Shown in pieces: positions 1-9,225 of a DNA stretch of 64,000 nt (positions are counted from its first letter, which is position 1; each line of letters begins with the position of its first letter). Origin of the DNA: UBA11865 sp041570195 (lineage in GTDB: Bacteria > Chloroflexota > Anaerolineae > Promineifilales > Promineifilaceae). The translations under genes and the position numbers were made by a program. The stretch is taken from contig JBFFWQ010000017.1 in the NCBI GenBank assembly GCA_041570195.1, positions 3,737-67,736 on the forward strand. Direction: 5' to 3'. Below the pieces are notes generated by a model. It was given only the letters and a program-made list of their open reading frames with translations. It did not search any database and had not been told where the DNA came from.

Positions 1-2
1 CC

Positions 3-476
3 GGTTTATTCGATTTGCGCATCATTCACTTGATGAAGGATCCGCGAGCTTTCGTCTATTCGATCACCAGGCACATTCCTCCCCATACCATGGGAAAGAG
101 TATGCGCTATACTGGCCGCTGGCTCGTGCAGAACCAGCTATGTTCCCGCTACTGCGCGGATCCGGCCCTGTCCGGCAGGGTCTATCGCTTGCAGTACGAA
201 CGATTAGCCAGCGATCCAGACGGGACAATGCTTGCCTTAGGGCAGTGGTTAAATACGGATTTTAGCAAGGAGAACTACCGAGATTTCCGCCAGCACGAAA
301 ATCACGCCATTGCTGGCAATCCGATGCGCTGGCAAAGCGACGACATCCATTTGGATGAAAAGTGGCGTTCGGCTCTGCCCAAGAATCAGGCCAGGCTCAT
401 TTGGGCTTCGGCCGGTATTCTGGCCCGTTCCTATGGTTACAGCAAGGATCCGTCGGCTTCTAAGAGGGGTTCATGA
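3..476 (+). CDS. Sulfotransferase, C-terminal part (cut by window edge)
   Basis: C-terminal part of a PAPS-dependent sulfotransferase, an enzyme that moves a sulfo group from PAPS to an acceptor such as a sugar hydroxyl. The frame is already open at the first complete codon, so the TTG at 15 is not a convincing start and the gene begins to the left of the window. About 157 residues are visible. The stretch IIHLMKDPRAFVYS is the 3'-phosphate-binding loop (usual form RDPR; Lys replaces the first Arg), and YERLASDP is the segment that commonly precedes the C-terminal helices. The 5'-phosphosulfate loop must lie outside. Its stop overlaps the next start as ATGA at 473-476, suggesting coupled translation. 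It heads an exopolysaccharide cluster that has two more sulfotransferases (6659, 11182), so polymer sulfation is the likely role; the acceptor cannot be read from the sequence. Confidence 0.8.
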   Translation, partial: GLFDLRIIHLMKDPRAFVYSITRHIPPHTMGKSMRYTGRWLVQNQLCSRYCADPALSGRVYRLQYERLASDPDGTMLALGQWLNTDFSKENYRDFRQHENHAIAGNPMRWQSDDIHLDEKWRSALPKNQARLIWASAGILARSYGYSKDPSASKRGS

Positions 477-1480
477 CCCGGTCACTGGCAAGCAAAAGGT
501 GGTTGGCGCTTGTAATGGGCTTGACGATAGTTGCCGCCATCCTTGCTGCCAACTCCTTCCTCACGGCGTTTTTTAACAACCTGGAACAGGTAGAGATGGC
601 CGACCAAATCCTTGTAGCCCGCGAAACCCGGTCCTTGGCGATATTCTCGAACCTGCCTGCCGACGACCTATGCCTTGCCGGAGGAACAGAGAAAACGGGG
701 ATTGAGGCCGGCTCTAGACCATTCACTCAAGGGAGCGGTTGCTCGTCCTTGACGGCCAGCCGGCTCGCCTGTCTGAAAGGTCAGCCTGAGATAGCCTCAG
801 AGTTATTACGCGCGGCCGAATCGGATTGCCCTCGGCGCAAGTTGGTAGACGAATGGGCGGGCCAGCTGGCCTGGGCGATCGGCGATAAAGAAGAAGCCAT
901 TTATCGATGGTCACTACACGATCAGACGACCCAGGTCATGTTCACTTGGGCGTCCGAGTTTTTCCGTCGGGGCGATCTGGACGACAGCCGCTACCTTTTG
1001 CAGGCAGCTTTGCCGCTGGCTTCCGCACAGACACCGGCTTCTGAGTTGGGTCAGGCATATACGTATCTGGGGCTCATCTATCGCCGGTTATCGGATTGGC
1101 CTGGCGCAGCTTCCGCTTTCGCCAGGGCCGCCGAGTTAACACCAGATCGTTGGAGCTCCTGGTTGATCCTGGGCGGCGCTCAACGCAATGTGGGCGATCT
1201 GGCCTCCTCCTATGAATCCCTGCGCCAGGCGCTGTCTCTGGCCCCGGCCGACAACACTCGCCAAGTGGCCCTCATTTACGAACAGATCGGCCGGACCCAG
1301 AAGGATATGGGGCGCTACGATGATGCGTATGAGTCTACCCTACAGTCCTTCTGTCAGATGCAAAAAAGCTCAGGATCAGGGGATGCTGATTTGCGCCGGC
1401 TGAGCAAGCTGCTGAATCAACTCAGCCTCGAAACCGGCCGGGAAGAAGCGGGAGACATCCGTCTAGAGGCATGCCCTTGA
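473..1480 (+). CDS. Membrane-anchored TPR protein
   Basis: A 335-residue protein with one N-terminal membrane segment (about residues 10-30, WLALVMGLTIVAAILAANS) followed by a soluble part rich in tetratricopeptide repeats. Clear TPR units sit in the C-terminal half, for example AYTYLGLIYRRLSDWPGAA, SWLILGGAQRNVGDL and ALIYEQIGRTQKDMGRYDDA. TPR arrays bind partner proteins, so a scaffold role for the polysaccharide assembly machinery at the outer face of the membrane is plausible. That role is inferred from position only, between a sulfotransferase and the flippase. The start overlaps the stop of the preceding gene (ATGA) and the end overlaps the next gene, so the three are almost certainly co-transcribed. 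No enzymatic motif is visible. Confidence 0.8.
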   Translation: MTRSLASKRWLALVMGLTIVAAILAANSFLTAFFNNLEQVEMADQILVARETRSLAIFSNLPADDLCLAGGTEKTGIEAGSRPFTQGSGCSSLTASRLACLKGQPEIASELLRAAESDCPRRKLVDEWAGQLAWAIGDKEEAIYRWSLHDQTTQVMFTWASEFFRRGDLDDSRYLLQAALPLASAQTPASELGQAYTYLGLIYRRLSDWPGAASAFARAAELTPDRWSSWLILGGAQRNVGDLASSYESLRQALSLAPADNTRQVALIYEQIGRTQKDMGRYDDAYESTLQSFCQMQKSSGSGDADLRRLSKLLNQLSLETGREEAGDIRLEACP

Positions 1481-3051
1481 TGCAGGAACCGAAGCAACAC
1501 CCTCCCCCGGCCGACCCTATAGAAGCCCCGCCGGGTAGTTTTTTACTCTTGTTGTCGGGCGCATCAATCGTCTTGACCAGCGCCGTAATCAGCCGGTTTC
1601 TTGAATTCATCACCAGGACAACTCTAGGGCGTTATTTTGGCCCCGGCGATTTTGGTCTGTTGACCTCAGGCATCGCCACGCTTTCCATCTTGTCGGCCGT
1701 CGTCCTGCTAGGCTTACCAACCGCATTAGTCCGGTTTGTCGGCCGTTTCTATGGCAAGCAAGAGGCCCACAAGATCCCTGGCTTGCTACACACGGTGGCC
1801 TGGTTCGTGACTCTGACGAGTTGTCTCGCCGGGGCGGCATTATGGATCCTGAGCGAGTGGGTCGCCAGCAGCTTGTTGAACAACAGTGAGATGATCCCGG
1901 TCTTGCGTAGCGTGGCCGTGGCCTTGCCGCTCTTCGCCCTGCTGGCGGTGATGTCGGCCGTTTTTCAGGGTCAAAAGGATGCCCGCCCTTATGTGCTGCT
2001 CAACAACATCCTCTTACCGGCCGCCCGTCTGGGCGGCGCGGGTTTGGCCGTGCTCTTGGGCTGGCAATTGCTGGACTTCCTGCCCTTCTATTTCGTTGGC
2101 GCCTTACTTTTGCCCGTGCTATTGGCGTTGATCACCTTGCGACGGCGCTCGATTCGCCTTTTCAGTCTGCAGAAATTGGCCGGCGGCGATTTCCAGATGC
2201 TGATTCGCTTCTCGCTGCCATTGCTAGTCGGCTCCTTGTTTGGCCTGGTTGTATGGCAGATGGATATTCTCCTCTTGCAAAGAGAATGGGGAGCGGCCGA
2301 AACCGGACTATACTCGGCCGCCATCACCATCGGGCGACTGCCGGCGATGATCCTGATCGCCTTTGGCTTCATGTTATCGCCCAATGTGGCCCATCAATAC
2401 AGCGCAGGGCAAACCGAAAGGATGCGGACCTTGTACGGCCGCGTAGTGGACCTGATATTCATGCTGGCCTTACCCATTGCCGCCATTTTTGTCCTATTTG
2501 CGCCATTGTTGCTGACGGTATTCTTTGGCCCCGCCTATGTGAGCGCCGCTTTGCCATTGCGCATTCTGGCCATAGGTTTTTTTATCCATAGTATCACCGG
2601 GCCCAACGGCAACACCCTGGTCATGATGGGCCGATCCAGGCTATTTCTGACTGTCAACGGTATAATGGCCTCGGTGACGATGTTATTCTATCTGCTGCTG
2701 ATTCCAATTTGGGGCGCGGCCGGGACGGCTGTTGCTACCGTGGCTGGTTTGTTGGTCTTAAACACGCTTTTTGCGGTTCAGTTACATCGAAGCGCCCGGA
2801 TCAATCCTTTACGGTGGATGAGATTTACCCTTTTAATCCCCCTGGCCATTGCTATCGTGGTAGCCTTCTTGTTGGCGGAGACGCTCGACAGTGCGCTTCC
2901 CAATTGGCTTCTTCTGACGCTGGCGTCGATTGCGCTGCTTTTCACTTACGCCGGTTTCACCTTACTGTTTCGTATCGTGCGCTGGAATGAGATTTTTCGA
3001 TTAAGGAAGCTCTTTTCCCAGATTGGGGCTGGACGGAGCGAGCTTGCATGA
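1480..3051 (+). CDS. Polysaccharide flippase (Wzx/MATE-like, MOP superfamily)
   Basis: An integral membrane protein of about 520 residues with 12-14 hydrophobic segments, typical of the Wzx/RfbX group that flips lipid-linked oligosaccharide repeat units across the cytoplasmic membrane. The N-terminal region with RTTLGRYFGPGDFGLL and the GLPTALVRFVGRF segment matches the family's first helices. ATG 1480 is preferred over ATG 1471: AGAGG at 1465-1469 lies 10 bases before it, against one base for the upstream ATG, and it forms a TGATG overlap with the TPR gene's stop. The partner polymerase is probably the gene at 3898. The lipid carrier and sugar specificity cannot be inferred. Confidence 0.88.
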   Translation: MQEPKQHPPPADPIEAPPGSFLLLLSGASIVLTSAVISRFLEFITRTTLGRYFGPGDFGLLTSGIATLSILSAVVLLGLPTALVRFVGRFYGKQEAHKIPGLLHTVAWFVTLTSCLAGAALWILSEWVASSLLNNSEMIPVLRSVAVALPLFALLAVMSAVFQGQKDARPYVLLNNILLPAARLGGAGLAVLLGWQLLDFLPFYFVGALLLPVLLALITLRRRSIRLFSLQKLAGGDFQMLIRFSLPLLVGSLFGLVVWQMDILLLQREWGAAETGLYSAAITIGRLPAMILIAFGFMLSPNVAHQYSAGQTERMRTLYGRVVDLIFMLALPIAAIFVLFAPLLLTVFFGPAYVSAALPLRILAIGFFIHSITGPNGNTLVMMGRSRLFLTVNGIMASVTMLFYLLLIPIWGAAGTAVATVAGLLVLNTLFAVQLHRSARINPLRWMRFTLLIPLAIAIVVAFLLAETLDSALPNWLLLTLASIALLFTYAGFTLLFRIVRWNEIFRLRKLFSQIGAGRSELA

Positions 3052-3115
3052 GTTCAGCTGGTTGTCGGGGGTAGCGAAGTAATAGATCTTACCCCTTCTG
3101 AACGGGATACAAGGG

Positions 3116-3829
3116 ATGGAATCCACAACCGATCCTGAATTGCCGGAATTTGAACGCCCTGATCTTGATGCCAGAGCGACGGAGTTCTATGACGCCGCCT
3201 ATTTCGCGAGGCAGTGCGTAAATAGTAGGGCTGCGTTCCGTCGGTACTACTATCTTGTCAGACCTTTCGTCGACGATGGTGAAAGCGTGCTCGATTTTGG
3301 CTGTGGCGTCGGCGATCTTCTGCATGAGTTGCCAGCTAAGGTGAAGATGGGTATAGAAATCAACCCTGCTTCTCGTTCATTTGCACAGCAGCGGGGATTA
3401 GATGTGCGAGCATCCGTAGCAGATCTTGAAGGTTTGATGTTCAGCCGCATTATCTCCGCACACGTATTGGAACACGTCGTTTTGCCCGCCCGGACGCTTT
3501 CAAGGCTAAAGGATCTTCTGGCGCCTGGCGGGTTGCTACTTCTCGTTCTCCCACTGGACGATTGGCGCAATGCTTCACAGCGGCAATGGCGCCCCAACGA
3601 TCAACATATGCACCTGTACACGTGGACGCCAAACACCATTGGCAATTTACTGTCCATAAGTAGCTTTGAACCACTGAGAATAGAGATCGTTAACCGGACC
3701 CATCCGCCAAAGGTGGGGCATAAGCTATGGCAATTGAACCCCACTGTCTATTCGGCCGCTGCGTGGCTGTCTTCCCTGATATTCTTAAGGAGGCAGATTT
3801 TCGTTGTGGCCCAAAAAAAAGGGCTCTGA
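3116..3829 (+). CDS. Class I SAM-dependent methyltransferase
   Basis: A 237-residue methyltransferase of the Methyltransf_23 type. Motif I is visible as VLDFGCGVGDLLHEL (about residues 58-72), followed by an acidic residue at the end of strand 2 (MGIEINP), and ISAHVLEHV corresponds to the post-motif region. Such enzymes inside polysaccharide clusters usually methylate a sugar hydroxyl or a terminal residue, sometimes ending chain growth. That role is inferred here from location between the flippase and polymerase genes. The 64-base gap before it is the first real gap in the cluster. The last stretch overlaps a longer reading of the next ORF, but the next gene most likely starts at 3898. Confidence 0.8.
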   Translation: MESTTDPELPEFERPDLDARATEFYDAAYFARQCVNSRAAFRRYYYLVRPFVDDGESVLDFGCGVGDLLHELPAKVKMGIEINPASRSFAQQRGLDVRASVADLEGLMFSRIISAHVLEHVVLPARTLSRLKDLLAPGGLLLLVLPLDDWRNASQRQWRPNDQHMHLYTWTPNTIGNLLSISSFEPLRIEIVNRTHPPKVGHKLWQLNPTVYSAAAWLSSLIFLRRQIFVVAQKKGL

Positions 3830-3897
3830 AACTAGCTGGTGACACGCATTCGTGCCCTCTTCCAGGAGCAGATCGAACAAGTGCGAGCAAGGTCAAA

Positions 3898-5391
3898 ATG
3901 ACGACCATACACCGCATGAGAAAGGAATCGAGCGCCATTCTGCTCATAGCGATTGCATCTGTCGTCATCGGGCTAGTCATTTCATATCTTGATCTGTTGC
4001 CCTGGAGCTTTTTGGAAGCAACTAGCATCCTGCTATTGTTGTTTCTGGCCGTATTGCCTTTTCTGCTGGGCTATTATTCAAGGTCATTTGATCCATTCGA
4101 GCCGGTTTATCTTTTTTGCCTGGCCACTATCGTTTCTTTTGTCATCGCACCCACCCTGCTCCTGGCAAGGGGCGACATCGTCAACAGCGGCATCAGCTTT
4201 CGCAATGAAGCGGTCGAGGCAATATTGCTCAGCGGACTGGCGCTATTTGGTTTTTACGTCGGCTACTACTTGCTACGTAATCGTAGGCTAAACGAGAAAC
4301 CAAAAGATCCTTCGGCCGGGAAGCCAGAACTGATTCTTGAACACTATGTACGAAGATGGGCCTTCGCCGGTCTACTGGTCGCCATTGTCTTATTGATCAT
4401 CTGGTTCAGACTGGTCGATATTCCCCTTGGTTTATTGAACGCCCTGGCTGAAGACAGCTACTACGGGATCCTTTGGGCCATGGCGGAAACGAATATCCTC
4501 TACCTTTTCATGGCCCGGGTCTCACTTCCAGCGCTGTTGTTATTGGCCTATCCTGTGCTCAAGTCCATTCGGTGGCAAAGAGTGGCGGTTGGCTCTTTGT
4601 GGCTATTGAGCCTCATCTTTTTTTTGGCGAGAGGCAACCGGGGGATTACGTTCCGTTTGCTTCTGGCGACTGTTGTCTACTATTACCTGATCAGGAGACG
4701 CCGGCCGGCCGTTCGAACGATCTTAATCACTCTGGTCATCTTCTTCCTTCTGGCCGGTGGCTTAGTCGCCCTCCGCTCTCGAGCTTATGCCGATATAAGC
4801 CCAACGGATCTAGATATTGGCATAATCACCGGGATCGTCGAGCGGGACTTGACGGACGGAGGCGGGGCAACTGGCATGATGATCCTGCTACGTGTCTTTC
4901 CAGAGAAAGCAGGCTTTATTTATGGTCGGGTTTTCGAGGAACTATTATATACGCCCATCCCAAGAGTTCTTTGGCCTGGAAAACCCATCATTCGGGGCGT
5001 GCAAAACCTGGCCGAGCATTATGTGCCCCGCTCGCATGCGCCGCCCATATTCGGACTTTTTTATGCCGGCTTTGGTATTCCTGGCGTCATGCTGAGCATG
5101 GCCATCTTTGGCGGTTTGTCGGCCTGGATTTACTCAATGTGGCGCCGGCGGCCGGCCGTTTCTATCTACCAGGTCCTGCTTGCCGTCTGGTTAAGCTTGA
5201 TGTGGGAGCTCTATCATCGAGGTGGGGCCAGTTGGGTCACGGTGAATATCGTCTTCTCCTTGGGTCCTATTCTACTTGTTACTCTGTTAGCCAGGATGAG
5301 TCAACGAACCTACGAAAGAAGAATAGAAAGCAGATCGGCCGCGAAGTTGACGAAGGCCATTTCACGTCGAGGTGAAGCCGGTCATGTCTAA
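3898..5391 (+). CDS. O-antigen/oligosaccharide repeat unit polymerase (Wzy-like)
   Basis: A polytopic membrane protein of about 497 residues with 10 or more hydrophobic helices and a large periplasmic-type loop containing SRAYADISP and the segment RVFEELLYTPIPRVLWPGKP. This pattern fits the oligosaccharide repeat-unit polymerase family, which joins flipped repeat units into the long polymer. The open frame extends upstream to 3727, but that would overlap the methyltransferase by about 100 bases and add a soluble Cys-rich leader unlike the family. ATG 3898, preceded by GCAAGG, is a better start; ATG 3916 is also possible. It lies downstream of the flippase and just before a glycosyltransferase, the usual Wzx/Wzy arrangement. 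Confidence 0.75.
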   Translation: MTTIHRMRKESSAILLIAIASVVIGLVISYLDLLPWSFLEATSILLLLFLAVLPFLLGYYSRSFDPFEPVYLFCLATIVSFVIAPTLLLARGDIVNSGISFRNEAVEAILLSGLALFGFYVGYYLLRNRRLNEKPKDPSAGKPELILEHYVRRWAFAGLLVAIVLLIIWFRLVDIPLGLLNALAEDSYYGILWAMAETNILYLFMARVSLPALLLLAYPVLKSIRWQRVAVGSLWLLSLIFFLARGNRGITFRLLLATVVYYYLIRRRRPAVRTILITLVIFFLLAGGLVALRSRAYADISPTDLDIGIITGIVERDLTDGGGATGMMILLRVFPEKAGFIYGRVFEELLYTPIPRVLWPGKPIIRGVQNLAEHYVPRSHAPPIFGLFYAGFGIPGVMLSMAIFGGLSAWIYSMWRRRPAVSIYQVLLAVWLSLMWELYHRGGASWVTVNIVFSLGPILLVTLLARMSQRTYERRIESRSAAKLTKAISRRGEAGHV

Positions 5392-6658
5392 GGTCATCGT
5401 CGCCCACCCGAATATTCAGCACTCCTTGCAGCTGGCAGTCAGTCTGCAAAAAGCCGGTTTGCTTGCCGCGTTGATATCGCGATTGTACGCATCTTGGCGA
5501 CATCCCCCATTTTCGCTTCTCACCTGGTTGCCAGGGTCAGTCCGGCAACGCATCGAGCAGGATGTATTCGCCAAAGTGCACCGGAGCCATCCTGATTTGG
5601 CTCCGAGATATGTGCGTACCATCGATACGTCCAGAGCCTTGCTGCCAGTCATCTTGCGGCGGGCAAGCCTAATTTCACATGGAACGATGCTATCCTGGTT
5701 GCACCGGAATTCACCCCATTTTCAGCATCAAGTTGCCGATATCGCCTCAAACCAGGCCGAAGCGTTGGTTTGCTACGATCGTTTTGCCTACCATGCCTTT
5801 AAAAGACTCTCGAATGGCCAGGTGAAACGAATCTTGGATCTTTCCTTTGTTCATCCTATATCGGCCAGGCGGATCCTGGCTGAGGAAGCCGAGCGATGGC
5901 CCGAATTGGCTCCATCACTCGGCTTGTCGGGCGTAACCGGCGCCGGCTTTGATCACATCATAGACGAAGCCGCAATGGCCGACTACGTACTGGTCGGATC
6001 CACTTTCGCCCAGAATTCGTGCATCGAGAACGGCATCCGGCCGGACTCGGTTTTCGTTATCCCTTACGGCGTGAATGATTATCGTTTTCTTCCTACTGTC
6101 AAGGAGCCAGAAAAGCACGAGGATACGTTCCGATTCTTATTTGTAGGCCAGATCGGGCAGCGAAAGGGCATACGTTACTTACTAGATGCCTTTGAGCGAT
6201 TGGGCCTGGTCGATGCTGAACTTTGGCTTTGCGGCAATATCATGGACGTTGAACATATATTGGATACCATGCCCCGAGGATGTCGCTATTTGGGCTATGT
6301 CCCAAACAAACAATTGCCGGCCATCTTCAGCCAGGTAGATGCTTTTGTCTTTCCGTCTATCTTGGAAGGTTTTGGGCTGGTTATCCTGGAAGCGATGGCT
6401 TGCGGCCTGCCGGTCATCACGACGAGCCACACCGGCGGTCCAGATATCATCGACGATGGCGTGGAAGGTTTCATCATTCCACCTGGCGATGCCGACGCCC
6501 TGGCCGAGACCATGCTTCATCTGTACGAACATCCAGTTGAGCGCATTGAAATGGGCACCGCGGCCCGCCAGGCAGCCGAGAAGCGCTCCTGGTCCGCCTA
6601 TCACGAACAGGCTGCCCATCTCTTTGAGCGAATACTAGGTGATAGCGTGAGCAGCTAA
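5384..6658 (+). CDS. Glycosyltransferase family 4
   Basis: A GT-B fold retaining glycosyltransferase (GT4) of about 424 residues that adds one sugar from a nucleotide-sugar donor to the growing lipid-linked repeat unit on the cytoplasmic face. The C-terminal donor domain is clear: FLFVGQIGQRKGIRYLLDAF starts it, and EGFGLVILEAMACGLPVI is the EX7E-type donor-binding motif. The frame opens at GTG 5372, but ATG 5384 gives the usual N-terminus (MSKVIVAHPN), has GAGG 11 bases upstream, and overlaps the polymerase by 8 bases. Its stop abuts the next ATG at 6659. Donor and linkage are unknown. Confidence 0.88.
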   Translation: MSKVIVAHPNIQHSLQLAVSLQKAGLLAALISRLYASWRHPPFSLLTWLPGSVRQRIEQDVFAKVHRSHPDLAPRYVRTIDTSRALLPVILRRASLISHGTMLSWLHRNSPHFQHQVADIASNQAEALVCYDRFAYHAFKRLSNGQVKRILDLSFVHPISARRILAEEAERWPELAPSLGLSGVTGAGFDHIIDEAAMADYVLVGSTFAQNSCIENGIRPDSVFVIPYGVNDYRFLPTVKEPEKHEDTFRFLFVGQIGQRKGIRYLLDAFERLGLVDAELWLCGNIMDVEHILDTMPRGCRYLGYVPNKQLPAIFSQVDAFVFPSILEGFGLVILEAMACGLPVITTSHTGGPDIIDDGVEGFIIPPGDADALAETMLHLYEHPVERIEMGTAARQAAEKRSWSAYHEQAAHLFERILGDSVSS

Positions 6659-7423
6659 ATGGCTGGTCTGAGATCGAAATTGAACCTGGGCTGGCGCTAT
6701 GCCACGGGCTTCGCCGGGTTACGCTCGGCCGACGTGATCCTGGCTTCCTTCCCCAGGGCCGGCAGCACCTGGATTCGTTTTCTTCTCTGCAACTACTTGA
6801 GCCTGCAGGAACTGGACGGCCAGCCGATCGACTTCCCGACGCTTGACGGCACGATGCCGGCCCTCGGGTACAGTAACCTTTTGACCACCTGGCCTTACCG
6901 GTCGATCCCGCGTATCGTCAAGACTCATCGGCCTTACAACTCAATTCTATTCGCTCTGCCGAGCCGAGTGGCTTATATCTCTCGCGATCCAAGGGATATC
7001 GCCGTGTCCTATTATGAGTTCCTGAAAGCCCACAGTGAAGTGCACCTTGAGGAATCTTTCTCTCAGTTTATTCGGCACCCGCGCTATGGGTTGCAGCCGT
7101 GCCTCGAACATCATACGTCTTGGTCATCTCGCGCGGATATCGTAGTCCGCTACGAGAAGTTACTCCAAGACACGGGCAGTCGCTTTCGCCACCTGCTGGC
7201 CGCCCTCTCGATTCCTATCCACGACGAACATGCTCGGGAAGCTGTGGCCCGTTCTACGTTTGCAATTGTCCGGCAGGTTGAATCAAATAGCGGTCTCACC
7301 CGGCCGGGAGTCATGGACGAAGGATTTAAGTTCACCCGCAGAGGCGAATCGGGCCAATGGGTCGAATACTTTTCCAAGGCCGACCTTTCTTACTACGATC
7401 AGCTATGCGTATCGTTCAAGTAA
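6659..7423 (+). CDS. Sulfotransferase domain protein
   Basis: A complete 254-residue PAPS-dependent sulfotransferase. The 5'-phosphosulfate loop is SFPRAGSTWIRFLL (about residues 30-43). The 3'-phosphate loop is VAYISRDPRDIAVSYYEF (about residues 101-118), and VRYEKLLQD precedes the C-terminal part. The start codon follows the preceding stop with no gap, and the end overlaps the following glycosyltransferase by 19 bases, so it belongs to the polysaccharide operon. It most likely sulfates a sugar of the polymer or its precursor. Similar domains also sulfate small molecules or peptides, so the substrate assignment rests on context. Confidence 0.87.
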   Translation: MAGLRSKLNLGWRYATGFAGLRSADVILASFPRAGSTWIRFLLCNYLSLQELDGQPIDFPTLDGTMPALGYSNLLTTWPYRSIPRIVKTHRPYNSILFALPSRVAYISRDPRDIAVSYYEFLKAHSEVHLEESFSQFIRHPRYGLQPCLEHHTSWSSRADIVVRYEKLLQDTGSRFRHLLAALSIPIHDEHAREAVARSTFAIVRQVESNSGLTRPGVMDEGFKFTRRGESGQWVEYFSKADLSYYDQLCVSFK

Positions 7424-8583
7424 TACTGGCCTTCTACCCTTGCCAAATATGGGGTGGCCCGCCGCACATTGTCGATGTGTTGGGTAAAGAATTGCAGGAA
7501 CGTGGTCACGACGTAAGGATTCTGACCACCAACATCTTGGACTATCAAACTCGGATGAGTGACAGGTCATTTATTGGGCAGTGGGACGGGCTTCCGGTTA
7601 CCTATCTCAAAGCTCGCTGGTTCGGCCGGAGTAGAAGTTCGATCGGGTTCATCGTGGCTCCCGATCTGTGGCGCTTCAGACATTGCTTCCGTCAGGCAGA
7701 CGTCGTACATATTCATGGCTACCGCCACTTCCTTTATGTGGGTGCTTCAATCTTTACCCAACTGTACAGGAAGCCGTTTATCTTTCAGGCGCATGGAACG
7801 ATGACCACTGAATTCGGCCGTCAGGCGCTTAAGAAGGCATTCGATCGTACCATGGGACGCTTGACAGCCCGCCGAGTATCTCGAGCTATCGCCTTGACAA
7901 AGGCGGAAATCGGCGACTATGAACGGCTGGGAATCCCTGACAGTGCAGTTGTTAAAATCCCGAATCTCATAAGGCCCGATTTGCCCGTCCCTTGGCCCGA
8001 CAGGAGCGTCTTTCGGGCTCGCTATGGCATTGGCGCGCAGGAGAAGATGATCTTGTTCCTTTCTCGCCTTCAGGCCCGAAAGGGATTAGATTTATTGATT
8101 ACGGCCGTCGCCAATCTGGGTGATCCTGGCGTTCGCTTGGTGGTCGTCGGGCCCGATCATGGATTTCGCGCGCGAGCCGAGCAACTATCGGACGAGTTGG
8201 GCATGGTCGGTAGCGTAATTTTCACCGGCCCGCTGTATGGTCAGGAGAAATTCGAAGCGTATAGCGCAGCCGATCTTTATGCCCTGACGTCGGTCGGCGG
8301 AGAAGGTTTACCAGTGGCCGTCGTCGAAGCCTGTTATGCCGGGACGCCAGTGCTGCTCACCGACTCCATCGAAATCAGCCAACTGGTGGACGGCCGGGTT
8401 GGCCTGGCTACGGCCGTGGACGTTAACGCCATTCAAGAGGCGTTGGCAACGATGTTGAACGATCCGGAAAGACTACAATACTTCAGCCAGCAGACAGAGT
8501 CTTTCATCAAGAAATACTTCGATCCAGAAACCATCTTGGACCGTATTGAGGAATGTTATCGATCGGCGGTTGGCGACAGCTAG
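7405..8583 (+). CDS. Glycosyltransferase family 4
   Basis: A GT4 glycosyltransferase of 392 residues. The true start is ATG 7405 (MRIVQVILAFYP, then the glycine-rich WGGPPHIVDVLG acceptor-domain loop); the frame stays open upstream to 7357 but this only reads into the sulfotransferase. The donor domain holds ILFLSRLQARKGLDLLI and EGLPVAVVEACYAGTPVLL, an EX7E variant. It overlaps the preceding gene by 19 bases and is followed by an acetyltransferase after 26 bases. The expected role is addition of one sugar to the undecaprenyl-linked repeat unit in the cytoplasm. The specificity cannot be told from the sequence. Confidence 0.88.
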   Translation: MRIVQVILAFYPCQIWGGPPHIVDVLGKELQERGHDVRILTTNILDYQTRMSDRSFIGQWDGLPVTYLKARWFGRSRSSIGFIVAPDLWRFRHCFRQADVVHIHGYRHFLYVGASIFTQLYRKPFIFQAHGTMTTEFGRQALKKAFDRTMGRLTARRVSRAIALTKAEIGDYERLGIPDSAVVKIPNLIRPDLPVPWPDRSVFRARYGIGAQEKMILFLSRLQARKGLDLLITAVANLGDPGVRLVVVGPDHGFRARAEQLSDELGMVGSVIFTGPLYGQEKFEAYSAADLYALTSVGGEGLPVAVVEACYAGTPVLLTDSIEISQLVDGRVGLATAVDVNAIQEALATMLNDPERLQYFSQQTESFIKKYFDPETILDRIEECYRSAVGDS

Positions 8584-8609
8584 AGCAGATTTGTCGACGA
8601 TAAGCAACA

Positions 8610-9215
8610 ATGAGAAAGAAATACAGACTGACGCCCTGGAAATATCATAACGAACTTCTACGTTATGCTCTTCTGCCAGTTGTCCGGCTTTATTTCGCCT
8701 GGCACGGAATTCCCTGGCAGCCGGGCTGGCGAATATTCGGCCTGCCGCTCATACAAAAACATGGCGGCAGTCACATCTCCATCGGTTCTTACTTGCAGAT
8801 GCGGAACTGGTTCAGTTCCAATCCTATAGGCGTCAATCACAGGACAATTCTGGCGACCTGGTCTGAGGGAGCGGCGATTAGGCTTGGGAATCATATTAGG
8901 CTTTCAGGCGCTACGATCTGCGCGGTGACTTCCATCTCAATTGGTAACTACGTTACGATAGGCGCCAACAGCACAATACTGGACTCAGACTCGCACCCTC
9001 TGGCCATTAGTGACCGACTCATTGACCCCAGAGCAGGCAAGAGCGAGGCGATCGTGATTGAAGACGGCGTATTCATCGGGATGCAAGCATTGATATTGAA
9101 GGGCAGCCACGTTGGCGAGGGGAGCGTCATCGGCGCTGGCAGCGTAGTCGCCGGAGAGGTGCCGCCCGGAGTTATCGTGGCCGGAAATCCAGCCACGATC
9201 ATTCGTGAATTGTGA
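8610..9215 (+). CDS. Left-handed beta-helix (hexapeptide) acyltransferase
   Basis: A 201-residue acyltransferase of the WcaF/Maa type, which typically transfers acetyl from acetyl-CoA to a sugar hydroxyl. The middle and C-terminal parts show the hexapeptide repeats of a left-handed beta helix (ISIGNYVTIGANSTIL, VIEDGVFIGMQALILKG, VGEGSVIGAGSVVAGEVPPG), ending in the family's typical AGNPATIIREL tail. DSDSHPL resembles the conserved D-x-H loop that carries the catalytic histidine. O-acetylation of a repeat-unit sugar is the likely role given its position between two glycosyltransferases. The stop overlaps the frame of the next gene only if that gene is read from the GTG at 9205. Confidence 0.85.
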   Translation: MRKKYRLTPWKYHNELLRYALLPVVRLYFAWHGIPWQPGWRIFGLPLIQKHGGSHISIGSYLQMRNWFSSNPIGVNHRTILATWSEGAAIRLGNHIRLSGATICAVTSISIGNYVTIGANSTILDSDSHPLAISDRLIDPRAGKSEAIVIEDGVFIGMQALILKGSHVGEGSVIGAGSVVAGEVPPGVIVAGNPATIIREL

Positions 9216-9225
9216 TTGCGGGTTC

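Noticed and set aside
4473..5375. 300-codon plus-strand frame within the polymerase gene
   Set aside because: Out-of-frame shadow of the membrane protein; no hydrophobic pattern or ribosome site.
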